A stretch of 52,190 nt of DNA from Candidatus Magnetominusculus xianensis (GCA_001541255.1 LNQR01000129.1:1-52190); one strand, 5' to 3'. Positions 18,021 to 26,867 are shown, counted from the first letter of the stretch. Translations and numbers: made by a program. Notes: generated from the letters alone by a model not told the origin.

Positions 18021-18557
18021 ATGGAAAAACGAAAGACTATTATAGTGGCATTAGCAGTAATAGCGTTGATTTACGGGCTGTATGTGACAGTGATTTCGTC
18101 GCGTTTACGGATGAGTGTGGCCGGTGTAGGTGATTTCAGGCAATCTGTGAAAAACACAGTGAAAGACATCGAGACACGGCTGCAAGCGGTCACAAATATA
18201 GGCGCAAAACACCAGGATGATAAATACATAGTGCAGAAGATAGAGACCAAATGGGACTATAATCCCTTTGGTGTAGACCCGGCAATACAAAAGGAGATGT
18301 CCAGGCAAAAGGAGCCGGCTCAAAAGTCTGTGGATAAGAAATCTCCGGCGGCAGCTAAGGTAAATTTCGTTTACTCGGCCTACATCGAGACAAATAAGCG
18401 TAAAGTAGCCGTTATTAATGACAATGAGTACAAGGTGGGTGATCAGCTTGAGACCCCTGGGTATGTATTGAGGAAGATTACATCTGGCAGTGTTGTCATA
18501 GCGCATAAGGCATCGAAGACAGATACAGAAATATTATTTACCGATAAAGGGGAGTGA
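18021..18557 (+). CDS. MshK/PilP/GspC-like pilus assembly protein
   Basis: A 178-residue protein with an N-terminal membrane anchor (about residues 7-25), a Lys/Pro/Ala-rich linker and a small C-terminal beta domain (FVYSAYIETNKRKVAVIND, then YKVGDQLETPGYVLRKI). That domain has the look of the HR domain of GspC/PilP proteins, which contacts the secretin periplasmic domains. It lies exactly where mshK or pilP sits, between the PilO-like and secretin genes. Direct sequence identity to a named family is weak by eye, so the assignment is mostly from architecture and gene order. Confidence 0.65.
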   Translation: MEKRKTIIVALAVIALIYGLYVTVISSRLRMSVAGVGDFRQSVKNTVKDIETRLQAVTNIGAKHQDDKYIVQKIETKWDYNPFGVDPAIQKEMSRQKEPAQKSVDKKSPAAAKVNFVYSAYIETNKRKVAVINDNEYKVGDQLETPGYVLRKITSGSVVIAHKASKTDTEILFTDKGE

Positions 18558-18563
18558 ATCAAA

Positions 18564-20237
18564 ATGGATAACGATAAACTCAGGCTGTGCCCAGTATTAG
18601 AGGGATTAGAGGGATTAAATGTATTTAAGCTATCAAAGGTTATGATTCTTTTACTTGTGTTTGCCGTGTTCGGATGTCAAACAGAAGTAAAGAGAGACGC
18701 TGAAATGGAGAAATGGTCAAAGCTGGCAGACTCCTCAAGAGGGTACACGCCGTCAAAGAAACCCTCGTACACTAAAGAGACAACAGCTACGGCTATAGTC
18801 AAGGACAAAGACGCCCCTGGTATTGGCGAACCATCTAAACCCATGAGAGAGCTGCCTTCAACCCCGATTAATCTGAAGGTAAGAAAGGCCGAACTCAGGG
18901 CTGTACTAAGGGCAATTGCCTCCTCAGAAGGTATAAACCTGCTTGTTAAAGACAATGTTGTTGGTACTATTACAGTCGATTTTTCAAATACAAGGTGGGA
19001 CAAGGTATTTAAGTCAATCCTCAGGTCATATGGGCTGGCGTATATTTGGGAAGATAATATCATACGGGTAATGAAGCAGGAGGACATAGAACAGGAAGAG
19101 AAAAACAAAGCTGCTGCTCAGGAAGTCAGGCTGGTTGACCCTCTGGAGTCATATGTGGTGAAACTAAACTATACATCGGCTAAGAACGTAAGAGAAAATC
19201 TGGTTGAGCTGCTGACAAAGGATAAAACGCTCAAGTCACGCGGTGCTGTAAAAGTCGATGAGCATACCAATTCGCTAATCATTGACGCCATACACGATGA
19301 TATGGAAAAGATAATGAGAACTATAGAGGTCATAGACAAGCCTACCCCTCAAATCTGGATAAAGGCAAATATAGTAGAGACCTCAAAAGAGGTTGCGAGG
19401 AATCTGGGTATTCAGTGGGGCGGCATGTACAGCAAGCAGGTATCCAGGGGAAACTCGATGTACATAACACCAGGCGGCACAACGGGAACAGCTACTGCAT
19501 TCACTACGAATCCGACAAATGTTGGTGTGTACCAGCCTGCATTTTCTAATCCCGGGATAGGTATGCATGGGTACGGCGTCGATTTCCCTGTTTCCGAAGC
19601 GGTTAGGGCAGCGGCGGGCGGCATCGGGTCACTAGGGTTTGCTTATGGCATATTGGGTGGAGACCTCCTCGAGATGCAGTTGCAAGCGCTGCAGAAGGAC
19701 TCAAAGCTGAACATAATCTCAAGCCCGTCTATAACAACGCTGGATAATTTAAAGGCATACACAGAAAGCGGTGAGAAGGTCCCTTACGTGTCTACATCCA
19801 CATCAGGCGGGGCGATGACCTCAAATGTAAACTTCATAGACGCCGTACTGCGTCTTGAGATTACGCCGCATGTGATAGACAACGATACGATGAAGTTGAT
19901 CATTCTTGTAAAGAAGGACGAGGTTGACAGCACAAGGTCAGTACAGGGGAATCCATACATTGTAAAAAAGGAGACCTCAACAACCCTGATTGTTCAGGAT
20001 GGCGAGACAATAGTTATCTCTGGGTTGACAAAAGAAAAACGTCAAAAGTCAGATACAGGGATTCCAGGACTGAAAGATATACCTCTGTTGGGCTATCTAT
20101 TTAAGAGCGATAATCTTGATAATAACTATGAAGAGGTGCTTATCTTTATTACTCCGCACATTCTTCCAGCCAGACCAATGGACATGGCGGCAAACAGCCA
20201 GAATTATGACTCTAATGCGGCACGTGCAAAGGAATAA
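18564..20237 (+). CDS. mshL: MshL-type outer-membrane secretin, lipoprotein
   Basis: A 557-residue secretin that forms the outer-membrane gate for the pilus. The signal sequence ends in FAVFGC with Cys38 a likely lipidation site. Next come an STN/secretin N0-like domain (about 100-180), an N1-like repeat (about 190-265), and the secretin barrel domain with its hallmarks: LGIQWGG, LQALQKDSKLNIISSPSI, RLEITPHV, and VISGLTKEKRQKSDTGIPGL leading to PLLGYLFKS. The N-terminal extension before the hydrophobic core is long (about 26 residues), but GGGGAG at 18549-18554 supports the chosen ATG. The gene order next to MshM- and MshE-like genes favours MshL over PilQ or GspD. Confidence 0.88.
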   Translation: MDNDKLRLCPVLEGLEGLNVFKLSKVMILLLVFAVFGCQTEVKRDAEMEKWSKLADSSRGYTPSKKPSYTKETTATAIVKDKDAPGIGEPSKPMRELPSTPINLKVRKAELRAVLRAIASSEGINLLVKDNVVGTITVDFSNTRWDKVFKSILRSYGLAYIWEDNIIRVMKQEDIEQEEKNKAAAQEVRLVDPLESYVVKLNYTSAKNVRENLVELLTKDKTLKSRGAVKVDEHTNSLIIDAIHDDMEKIMRTIEVIDKPTPQIWIKANIVETSKEVARNLGIQWGGMYSKQVSRGNSMYITPGGTTGTATAFTTNPTNVGVYQPAFSNPGIGMHGYGVDFPVSEAVRAAAGGIGSLGFAYGILGGDLLEMQLQALQKDSKLNIISSPSITTLDNLKAYTESGEKVPYVSTSTSGGAMTSNVNFIDAVLRLEITPHVIDNDTMKLIILVKKDEVDSTRSVQGNPYIVKKETSTTLIVQDGETIVISGLTKEKRQKSDTGIPGLKDIPLLGYLFKSDNLDNNYEEVLIFITPHILPARPMDMAANSQNYDSNAARAKE

Positions 20238-20239
20238 AT

Positions 20240-21958
20240 GTGGACTACTTTAAGCTGTTAAATCTTAAGAAGGAGCCGTTTTCTAACTCACCAGACCTGG
20301 AGTTTTTCTATCCTACCCAGATGCATGTGGAGTGTCTGCAAAAGTTAGAGATGGCGCTTAGATTTAAACGTGGTTTAAATGTCATCCTCGGCGATGTAGG
20401 CACAGGCAAGACCACGCTTTGCAGGCAGTTAATAATGCGTTTTGACGGTGAACAAGACAAAAGCACAACCGAGATTCACCTCATTATGGACCCATCCTTT
20501 AAGAATGCAGAGGAGTTTTTGATTGCTATTGAAAGGATATTCGGTATATATACAGGTGAGCCGAAGAGCGAGTTGCATTATAAGGAAGAGGTTAAGCGGT
20601 ATCTGTATGCAAAGGGTGTAGACGAGGGTAAGATTGTTGTGCTTGTTATTGATGAGGGGCAAAAAATCCCCGCCTTCTGTCTTGAAATTTTGAGGGAGTT
20701 TTTGAATTATGAAACAGGCAAACATAAGCTCCTGCAAATAGTGATTTTTGCCCAGAATGAGTTTAATGAAATGCTGCAAGGGCAGAAGAATTTGCAAAAC
20801 CGTGTCAATCTGTGCTATCAGTTAAGACCGCTCAGTTTTGTTGAAACATATCAACTGATCAAATATCGCATTGAAAATGCAAGCAATGACCGAAATAGAA
20901 AATCGCTCTTTAGCATTCCGGGCATGTATGCAGTATATCTGGAGACAAAGGGCTATCCCCGCACGATAAACATGCTCTGTCATCACGTATTGGTAGGGCT
21001 TATTGTGAAAAATAAGAAAAAGGCTGGCTGGGGCATGGTGCGTTTCTGTGCAGAGATGAATTTGCCTGGCAAGTCATCGGTCAATCATAAAGGCAATCAT
21101 AAAGGAAGGATGCTGGCGCTGACCAGCTTACTTATCATTCTTGTGGTATCTGTTGTTACGTATGATATTGTTAATTTGAGAAAATATATAGGTAATCCAG
21201 GACTTTTAGGTGAGGTTGCTGCTGTATCTGCTCCGGTCATTGATAACAGTAAGAAGGAACCACAAAATACTGCCCTAAGTACTGTCCCAAATACTGCTAA
21301 TGTGATGTCCACAGCGGTAGCGAATGAAAGGCTTGAAACTGTAGTGGTTGCAAATGATATTCAAAGTTCAGAGCCGTCTGTGCCATCTGTAGCTGATAAG
21401 CCTGAATCACCGAAAACACCAGAAACTAATGTATCAGCCGTGTCTGATGCACCAGTATCAACAGATAAGATACCTGACGTACTGGGTGTCCTGACAGTAC
21501 CTGCGGGAGATACGGTTATTAATTTGCTGTATAATGTCTATGGGTACTATAACAATGCCATGATAGATGCCTTTATGAAAATAAATCCTGGCGTAAAAGA
21601 TGCAAATGTAATTGCTATGGGGCAGAGGGTTTTGTTCCCTGCCGTTAAACAGATGAATAAACTGCCGGAACATCATGGGAAGATATTTGTGCAGATTGCC
21701 TCTACGAAAAGTATAGATCAGGTATATAAGATGTACAGTAGTTACCCTAAGGATCAGCCGCCAGTCAGCATAGTTCCCACATGGAACAAGACGGAAGGCC
21801 TGGTCTTCGCACTTTTACTAAAAAGCAGTTTCGCGGATGTGAATGCGGCGCAGACATCCCTGAAAACGATCCCTGCCTCTGTGGCAGCAAACACGAAGCT
21901 GATAGATAAATGGGATAAAAATACCGTATTTTTTCGCAAGATTGGGGAAGGCGCATGA
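20240..21958 (+). CDS. mshM: MshM/ExeA-like AAA+ ATPase with LysM and SPOR-like tail
   Basis: A 572-residue protein starting at GTG two bases after the secretin stop. The cytoplasmic ATPase has the ExeA-type opening (YFKLLNLKKEPFSNSPD), Walker A GDVGTGKT at 51-58 and Walker B VVLVIDEGQ at 133-141. A transmembrane helix lies at about 290-311, followed by a Ser/Pro/Val-rich periplasmic linker, a LysM-like domain at about 415-470 (VPAGDTVINLLYNVYG), and a C-terminal SPOR/DamX-like domain from about 478. ExeA and its partners remodel peptidoglycan so a secretin can assemble. Here the wall-binding modules are on the same chain. It overlaps mshE as ATGA. Confidence 0.82.
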   Translation: MDYFKLLNLKKEPFSNSPDLEFFYPTQMHVECLQKLEMALRFKRGLNVILGDVGTGKTTLCRQLIMRFDGEQDKSTTEIHLIMDPSFKNAEEFLIAIERIFGIYTGEPKSELHYKEEVKRYLYAKGVDEGKIVVLVIDEGQKIPAFCLEILREFLNYETGKHKLLQIVIFAQNEFNEMLQGQKNLQNRVNLCYQLRPLSFVETYQLIKYRIENASNDRNRKSLFSIPGMYAVYLETKGYPRTINMLCHHVLVGLIVKNKKKAGWGMVRFCAEMNLPGKSSVNHKGNHKGRMLALTSLLIILVVSVVTYDIVNLRKYIGNPGLLGEVAAVSAPVIDNSKKEPQNTALSTVPNTANVMSTAVANERLETVVVANDIQSSEPSVPSVADKPESPKTPETNVSAVSDAPVSTDKIPDVLGVLTVPAGDTVINLLYNVYGYYNNAMIDAFMKINPGVKDANVIAMGQRVLFPAVKQMNKLPEHHGKIFVQIASTKSIDQVYKMYSSYPKDQPPVSIVPTWNKTEGLVFALLLKSSFADVNAAQTSLKTIPASVAANTKLIDKWDKNTVFFRKIGEGA

Positions 21959-23649
21959 AGAAAAAATTAGGAGAAATGCTTTTAGAAAGTAAGCTCCTGA
22001 CCAAAGAGCAAATGGATTCGGCTCTCAAAGAGCACAAAAAGGCAGGGGTGAGGCTAGGCCAGTTCCTTGTCAGAAGCGGAATCATCGCCGAGGAGCAGAT
22101 AATACAGGTTGTCTGCAATCAGTTGAAATTAAAGAAATACCATCCTGAGAAATATCCTATTTCCCTGGTCTTAGAGTCTGTACTGCCATATGAAATAGCC
22201 GATAGATATAAGGTTGTACCATTGGCAAAGAAGGGGCGTCTTTTAACTGTTGCTATGCTTGATCCTTTGGACATCAACGCGATGGACGCCGTTGAATCTA
22301 TAACGAATCATGAGATTGAGCCGGTAGTGTGTACAGAGAACGAGTTCAATAATATCATCAGCAACTTATATCCTGCGCAGTCAGGGCTGGCAGTGGTAAT
22401 GGACAGCTTTGAAGACAGCGACGGGCTTGATATGGGCGGCGAAGTTGATACAATGGACTTAAATATTCAGAAGACAGAAACGCGCACAGAGGACCTCCCT
22501 GTGATACGCCTCGTAAATTCCATCCTGTCTACTGCAATTAAAGAACGCGCTAGTGACGTGCATATAAGCCCGCAGAAAAACAATATACAAATCAGATTTC
22601 GCGTTGACGGCAAACTTGTAGATATGCCGCCGCCGCCAAAGGTGATGTTTTTGCCTGTTATAACAAGGTTAAAGTTGATCTCCCGTATGGATATTACAGT
22701 GTCACGAATGCCGCAGGACGGCAGGTTTACGATAAGGCATGAAAATAAGGAAATCAACGTCAGGGTATCCTCTATTCCTACATTACATGGTGAAAACATA
22801 GTTTTGAGGCTTTTGGATACATCCACAGGGATATACACGCTTGAGCGCCTTGGGATGTCTGATGATGACATAGCAAAGCTGCGCTCTGTAATTTATAAAC
22901 CCTATGGCATGATTCTCAGCACAGGCCCAACGGGAAGCGGGAAAAGCACTAGTCTCTACGCAATCCTCAATGAGATAAGCAAACCTGATATACACGTTAT
23001 CACACTTGAGGATCCAGTGGAATACCGCATGAACGGCATCAGGCAGGTGCAGTTAAACACGCGTGCCGGTATGACGTTTGCTACGGGGCTGCGCGCGATA
23101 CTTCGTCAGGACCCTGATGTTATAATGCTTGGTGAGGTACGTGACTCTGAAACGGCGGCTGTTGCCATACGTGCGGCGCAGACCGGTCACAGGCTGCTCA
23201 GTACAATTCACACAAATGATGCGGCAGGAAGCATCAGCAGGCTTATGGATATGCAAATCGAGCCATTTCTGGTTTCCTCTGTGCTTCTTGTATCCTTTGC
23301 ACAGCGTTTGGTAAGGACACTATGTCCGTTTTGCAAGGAACAATATAGCCCTTCACCGAAGCTGTTACAAGAATGGGGCTTGGGGGTGTCTGACGGGAAA
23401 TATTTCCGCAGAAAAGGCTGTTACCAGTGCTTTAACACAGGCTATAAGGGCAGAACAGGTATCTTTGAGATATTACTCAACGATGAGGATATTGTTCAGG
23501 ATATGATACTTTATAAAAACACCTCAAGGCAGATTACGAATACACTGGTTGAGGCTGGCAGACTAAAGACGCTAAAAATGGATGCTGCGCGAAAAATTGT
23601 GCAGGGGTTAACAACGTTCGAAGAAGCAGAGACCACAATATTTACATAA
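21955..23649 (+). CDS. mshE: MshE/PilB/GspE-type pilus extension ATPase
   Basis: A 564-residue hexameric motor that powers pilus assembly. The N-terminal 140 residues are a T2SSE_N/MshEN domain. Two tandem motifs are visible, KLGEMLLESKLLTKEQ near residue 3 and RLGQFLVRSGIIAEEQ near 33, the pattern that binds cyclic-di-GMP in Vibrio MshE. The C-terminal motor has Walker A GPTGSGKST at 324-332, the Asp-box region HVITLEDPVEYR, Walker B VIMLGEVRDSET, the His box TGHRLLSTIHTND, and four cysteines (457, 460, 489, 492) for the zinc site. Cyclic-di-GMP control is inferred from the motifs. Confidence 0.93.
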   Translation: MKKKLGEMLLESKLLTKEQMDSALKEHKKAGVRLGQFLVRSGIIAEEQIIQVVCNQLKLKKYHPEKYPISLVLESVLPYEIADRYKVVPLAKKGRLLTVAMLDPLDINAMDAVESITNHEIEPVVCTENEFNNIISNLYPAQSGLAVVMDSFEDSDGLDMGGEVDTMDLNIQKTETRTEDLPVIRLVNSILSTAIKERASDVHISPQKNNIQIRFRVDGKLVDMPPPPKVMFLPVITRLKLISRMDITVSRMPQDGRFTIRHENKEINVRVSSIPTLHGENIVLRLLDTSTGIYTLERLGMSDDDIAKLRSVIYKPYGMILSTGPTGSGKSTSLYAILNEISKPDIHVITLEDPVEYRMNGIRQVQLNTRAGMTFATGLRAILRQDPDVIMLGEVRDSETAAVAIRAAQTGHRLLSTIHTNDAAGSISRLMDMQIEPFLVSSVLLVSFAQRLVRTLCPFCKEQYSPSPKLLQEWGLGVSDGKYFRRKGCYQCFNTGYKGRTGIFEILLNDEDIVQDMILYKNTSRQITNTLVEAGRLKTLKMDAARKIVQGLTTFEEAETTIFT

Positions 23650-23653
23650 AACT

Positions 23654-24892
23654 ATGCCAATATTTAATTATAAGGCAGTTGACAGTTTGGGCGCCACAGT
23701 TGCTGGCACTATAGATGCTGCCGCACTTGATATAGCTGAGGACATGCTCTATTCCAGTGGTTTGATTCCCTTAAAAGTTTATCAGCCCAAGGGATTTTCT
23801 GTGAGGGGTTTTTCGGCGTTTTCTTTTAAGACTTCTACACGGCAGGTTGGTCGTGTAAGTCCTCCTGATCTTATCATGTTTCTTAAACAGTTCAGGACGA
23901 TGTACAGGGCAGGTATACCTCTTATGCGGCTGCTGGAAATTATGAAGACCCAGACCGAAAACAGGGCGCTTAAGGATATCTCAGGCAATATGATGGCTGA
24001 TATAAGCGATGGTCTGGCACTGTCAGAAGCGATGGGTAAGTACCCTTCTGTGTTTCTCCCACTGTACTGCTCTATGATTAAGGCAGGTGAGGCAAGCGGC
24101 AATGTGCCAGAGGTTATGGATAGATTAATATATATAATCAGCCACGAAACTAAGGTAAAATCAGAGATAAAATCTGCGATGACATATCCAATCATTGTAG
24201 TTATAGCGCTATTAGGGGCGTTTATATTTTTACTTACTTTTGTTATTCCGAAGTTTGTTGCTATATTCGCAAAATATGAAATTACGCTTCCTCTGCCAAC
24301 CCGCATTGCTATAGTGATGCATGATGGCTTGTCGCACTATTGGGCGATTTTTCTTTTATCAGCAATTGGCCTGGTGTTTTTTCTTTATACATATTTTAAA
24401 ACAGACAATGGCAAATTTGTCAGAGATTCCTTTTTGCTTAGCATCCCAGTGTTTGGCCCACTGTTTGTCAAGGCGTCTATGTCTCGATTTGCGAGCATAT
24501 TTTCTATTTTACACGCAAGCGGGGTGCCGCTTCTGGAGTCACTTACAATACTGGCAGAAACATTTGGCAATGCCGCCATAAGCAGAATTTTTAAGGCCTT
24601 GAGAGAGAAAATAGAAGAGGGTAAGGGTATATCAAGCCCTCTGGGAGATGCAAAATACTTCACCCCTATGGTAGTTACAATGGTCTCGATAGGTGAAGAA
24701 ACTGGAAATCTTGATGAAATGCTCAATGAGATATCTATACATTATGACGATGAGGTGCGTTATACTATCAGCAGGCTTACTGAACTGATTGGCCCGTTTT
24801 TAATAGTATGTTTAGCTGTGGTAGTACTGTTTTTTGCGCTTGCGATATTCTTACCCATGTGGGATTTAACAAAGGTTGCAAATCGCAGTTAG
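23654..24892 (+). CDS. mshG: MshG/PilC/GspF inner-membrane platform protein
   Basis: A 412-residue polytopic protein with two GspF domains. It opens with PIFNYKAVDSLGATVAGTID, typical of PilC/GspF, and has transmembrane segments around residues 178-200 (VVIALLGAFIFLLTFVIP), 225-245 and 380-402 (LIVCLAVVVLFFALAIFLP). The GEASGNVPEVMDRL and GEETGNLDEMLNEI motifs occur once in each half. It is the rotor-like platform on which the MshE ATPase acts to insert pilin subunits. It starts five bases after mshE and closes the assembly half of the locus. The pilin genes follow after a 337-base gap. Confidence 0.92.
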   Translation: MPIFNYKAVDSLGATVAGTIDAAALDIAEDMLYSSGLIPLKVYQPKGFSVRGFSAFSFKTSTRQVGRVSPPDLIMFLKQFRTMYRAGIPLMRLLEIMKTQTENRALKDISGNMMADISDGLALSEAMGKYPSVFLPLYCSMIKAGEASGNVPEVMDRLIYIISHETKVKSEIKSAMTYPIIVVIALLGAFIFLLTFVIPKFVAIFAKYEITLPLPTRIAIVMHDGLSHYWAIFLLSAIGLVFFLYTYFKTDNGKFVRDSFLLSIPVFGPLFVKASMSRFASIFSILHASGVPLLESLTILAETFGNAAISRIFKALREKIEEGKGISSPLGDAKYFTPMVVTMVSIGEETGNLDEMLNEISIHYDDEVRYTISRLTELIGPFLIVCLAVVVLFFALAIFLPMWDLTKVANRS

Positions 24893-25229
24893 TTAGTTTA
24901 AGATATAACAGAGGAGCTAATTATAAAATGAATAAATGTGACCCGTTTCTGCATACCCTTAAAGATATGGATTCCCGCTTTCGCGGGAATGACAGCAGAG
25001 GGAAGGCAGTAATGACAGCAGAAAGACGTTTTTTCCAAAAGAGGCCGCGTAGGTTATGGGGCAATACATGGGAAGGCAGTAATGACAGCAGAAAGACGTT
25101 TTTCCCTGTCTGTCATTCCCGTGAAAACGGGAATCCAGGATGTTATAGGTGCAGCACACTACAGCATTTTGCAATTGGCTCAGAGGGCTGCATTTAATGC
25201 AGTTAATAAACTACAATATTGGGGGTAAT
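24893..25229. repeat. Intergenic repeat element: inverted palindromes and a 34-bp direct repeat
   Basis: The 337 bases between mshG and the first pilin contain no supported gene. Two 20-bp palindromes of the ATTCCC-N8-GGGAAT type lie at 24971-24990 and 25115-25134. With flanks (GGATTCCC...GGGAATGACAG) they form a 27-bp unit present twice in opposite orientation, as in REPIN/dRS3-like dispersed repeats. Between them a 34-bp direct repeat occurs at 25000-25033 and 25070-25103. A 13-bp palindrome at 25189-25201 and TACAAT at 25212-25217 near the pilin start may be part of a pilin promoter. Confidence 0.7.
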
Positions 25230-25673
25230 ATGAGAAAGTCATTGAAGCTGTTGCGGGGACAAGAGGGTTTTACCCTTATTGAAATCATCGCAGTGTTGGT
25301 AGTGCTTGGTGTACTTGCCGCTATAGCGCTGCCGAAGTATCAAAATTTGGATCAGGATGCTAAGGCAAGGGCATGTCAGGGGGCAATTTCCGCTGGAGCG
25401 ACTAACTTATCACTTGCTTATTCAAAGTTTTTAATTCTTAACAGTGTAACGCCAAGTAGTTTTAGTGCTAATGCTTGGCAACATTCTTCAGATAGTAATA
25501 GGGCAGTTAACGTACCAACTGTGGTAGGCGATTTCAATGTTTCATATAGTGGTAGCACGGATGCACTTGTGGTTTCTGTTGTAAATTGGCCGCAGGCGTG
25601 GGGTTCTATTAATTGTCAAGACACAGGTGGTGGAAACTATACAAACAAGACATACAACTTTAATGCAACCTAA
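25230..25673 (+). CDS. Type IV pilin, major-pilin-like (copy 1)
   Basis: A 147-residue prepilin. The leader is short and basic (MRKSLKLLRGQEG). It is cleaved before Phe in EG-FTLIE, with the essential Glu at mature position 5, and followed by the hydrophobic helix IIAVLVVLGVLAAIALPKYQ. The C-terminal globular part holds two cysteines (near residues 52 and 130) that could form the usual disulfide. The ATG at 25230 is chosen because GGGGG lies just upstream and the leader length fits. An in-frame ATG at 25149 would add 27 residues that do not resemble a leader. It is nearly identical to the copy at 25778 through the leader and helix and differs in the globular half. MshA-like by context. Confidence 0.88.
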   Translation: MRKSLKLLRGQEGFTLIEIIAVLVVLGVLAAIALPKYQNLDQDAKARACQGAISAGATNLSLAYSKFLILNSVTPSSFSANAWQHSSDSNRAVNVPTVVGDFNVSYSGSTDALVVSVVNWPQAWGSINCQDTGGGNYTNKTYNFNAT

Positions 25674-25752
25674 ATAAACAAATATGTTGGGGATTAATAT
25701 GAGAAAGCAGTTGAAGCTGTTGAGAGGATAAGAGGGTTTTACCCTTATTGAG
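25674..25752 (+). pseudogene. Truncated pilin 5' remnant (79-bp tandem repeat unit)
   Basis: The 79 bases before the second pilin repeat its start region. The same AATATGTTGG-type leader and an ATG at 25699 begin a copy of the prepilin leader (MRKQLKLLRG), which is stopped by TAA at 25729-25731 where the intact copies read CAA (Gln). The copy continues in frame as EGFTLIE and then runs straight into the next repeat at 25753. It cannot give a functional pilin. It looks like a tandem duplication or the scar of a recombination between pilin copies. Confidence 0.85.
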
Positions 25753-25777
25753 ATAAACAAATATGTTGGAGGTTAAT

Positions 25778-26251
25778 ATGAGAAAGCAGTTGAAGCTGTT
25801 GCGAGGACAAGAGGGTTTTACCCTTATTGAAATCATTGCAGTGTTGGTTGTGCTTGGTGTGCTTGCCGCTATAGCGCTGCCGAAGTATCAAAATCTGGAT
25901 CAGGATGCTAAGGCAAAGGCATGTCAGGGGGCAATTTCCTCTGGTGCAACAAACCTGGCGCTTGCTTATTCCAGATTTTTAATTCTTAACAGTATAACGC
26001 CAAATGGCTTTTCATCTAATGCATGGACAAATACAAGTGTAAGTGCAAATAGTGTTAATGTGCCAACTGGTGTAGGTGATTTCAATGTTAGTTATGCTGG
26101 AAATCCAGATGCGCTGGTAGTTTCTGTAGTAAATTGGCCGGCTGCATGGGGAAGTACTGTTAATTGTGTCGATACAATAGGTACAAACTGGGGAACGAGG
26201 ACATACAACTTTAATGCAACCTCTACTGGAGCAGCAGCAACAGAAGAATAA
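25778..26251 (+). CDS. Type IV pilin, major-pilin-like (copy 2)
   Basis: A 157-residue prepilin starting at ATG 25778 behind GGAGG. The leader is MRKQLKLLRGQEG and the cleavage motif FTLIE is followed by the same hydrophobic helix as copy 1. The first third is almost identical to copy 1, including DNA sequence. The globular domain is clearly related (shared segments such as GDFNVSYAGNPDALVVSVVNWP) but carries many substitutions, and the C-terminus adds about ten residues ending in AAATEE. Two cysteines are retained. Two pilins of this kind could be co-assembled, alternately expressed, or represent MshA/MshB. Which one is the main subunit cannot be told. Confidence 0.88.
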   Translation: MRKQLKLLRGQEGFTLIEIIAVLVVLGVLAAIALPKYQNLDQDAKAKACQGAISSGATNLALAYSRFLILNSITPNGFSSNAWTNTSVSANSVNVPTGVGDFNVSYAGNPDALVVSVVNWPAAWGSTVNCVDTIGTNWGTRTYNFNATSTGAAATEE

Positions 26252-26423
26252 TCATGGATGTAGTTTAGTAGCTGACTGCTTGTAATGTCATCTCCCTGAG
26301 AGAGATATATCATGGTTGAGCAGTGACTGGGTTATGGGTGGAAAATAATCCAGTCCAGCTCACAGATTAATGTAACTTAGCAGTAATAGTCAGGTGGTCA
26401 CCAGTACATTAGAGGGGAACTAA

Positions 26424-26867
26424 ATGTTAGCGCGTGCAAATGAGAAAGGTTTTACACTCATAGAAGTGGTTGCACTTTTGGTGGTAGTGGGGGTGCTTGC
26501 AGCGGTAGTAATATCCTACTCATCGACGCCGGAGACATATCAAGTTGATTCTGAGTTGGAGACCTTAAGGACACATCTGCGGTATGCACAGTTGAAGGCT
26601 ATGAGTCATTTAAACGGCACTACATGGGGCATAAGTGTGGGCGGCTCATCCTACCAACTCTATAACAATGGGGCTGCATCATCCATTCCGCTTCCCGGGG
26701 ATACCACTGCGACACATACATTCCCATCCGGGGTCACAGCAACGACAACGACAATAACCTTTGACGACTGGGGCAGCCCCGGAACTGTGGATATAACAGT
26801 TACCTTAACTAAGGGCGGGTATTCACAGTCCATTACAGTAATAAAAAATACTGGATTCATATCATGA
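26424..26867 (+). CDS. Minor pseudopilin, GspH/FimT/MshC-like
   Basis: A 147-residue prepilin. Leader MLARANEKG, cleavage motif FTLIE, helix VVALLVVVGVLAAVVISY, then a Thr/Gly/Ser-rich beta-type globular domain with LRTHLRYAQLKAM. That last motif is typical of the FimT/GspH and MshC minor pilins (the R-YAQ-KAM pattern after the helix). Minor pilins of this class prime pilus assembly. GAGGGGA precedes the ATG. The 172 bases between the second pilin and this gene hold only a weak five-base-pair hairpin at 26290-26306. The stop codon region overlaps the next gene as ATGA. Confidence 0.85.
   Translation: MLARANEKGFTLIEVVALLVVVGVLAAVVISYSSTPETYQVDSELETLRTHLRYAQLKAMSHLNGTTWGISVGGSSYQLYNNGAASSIPLPGDTTATHTFPSGVTATTTTITFDDWGSPGTVDITVTLTKGGYSQSITVIKNTGFIS

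Noticed and set aside
25175..25195. A sigma54-type promoter before the first pilin (TTGGC...TGCA)
   Set aside because: The GG and GC elements are 11 bases apart instead of the required 10, so it does not fit. Pilin genes often use sigma54, so the idea is noted but not called.
24808..25197. A 129-codon frame across the end of mshG and the repeat element
   Set aside because: It lies out of frame in mshG and then reads through the inverted palindromes and direct repeats. The peptide is repeat-encoded and not gene-like.
24893..26251. CRISPR array
   Set aside because: The repeats here are pilin gene duplication and a short palindromic element. There is no series of regular repeats with unique spacers, and no cas gene is present in the window.
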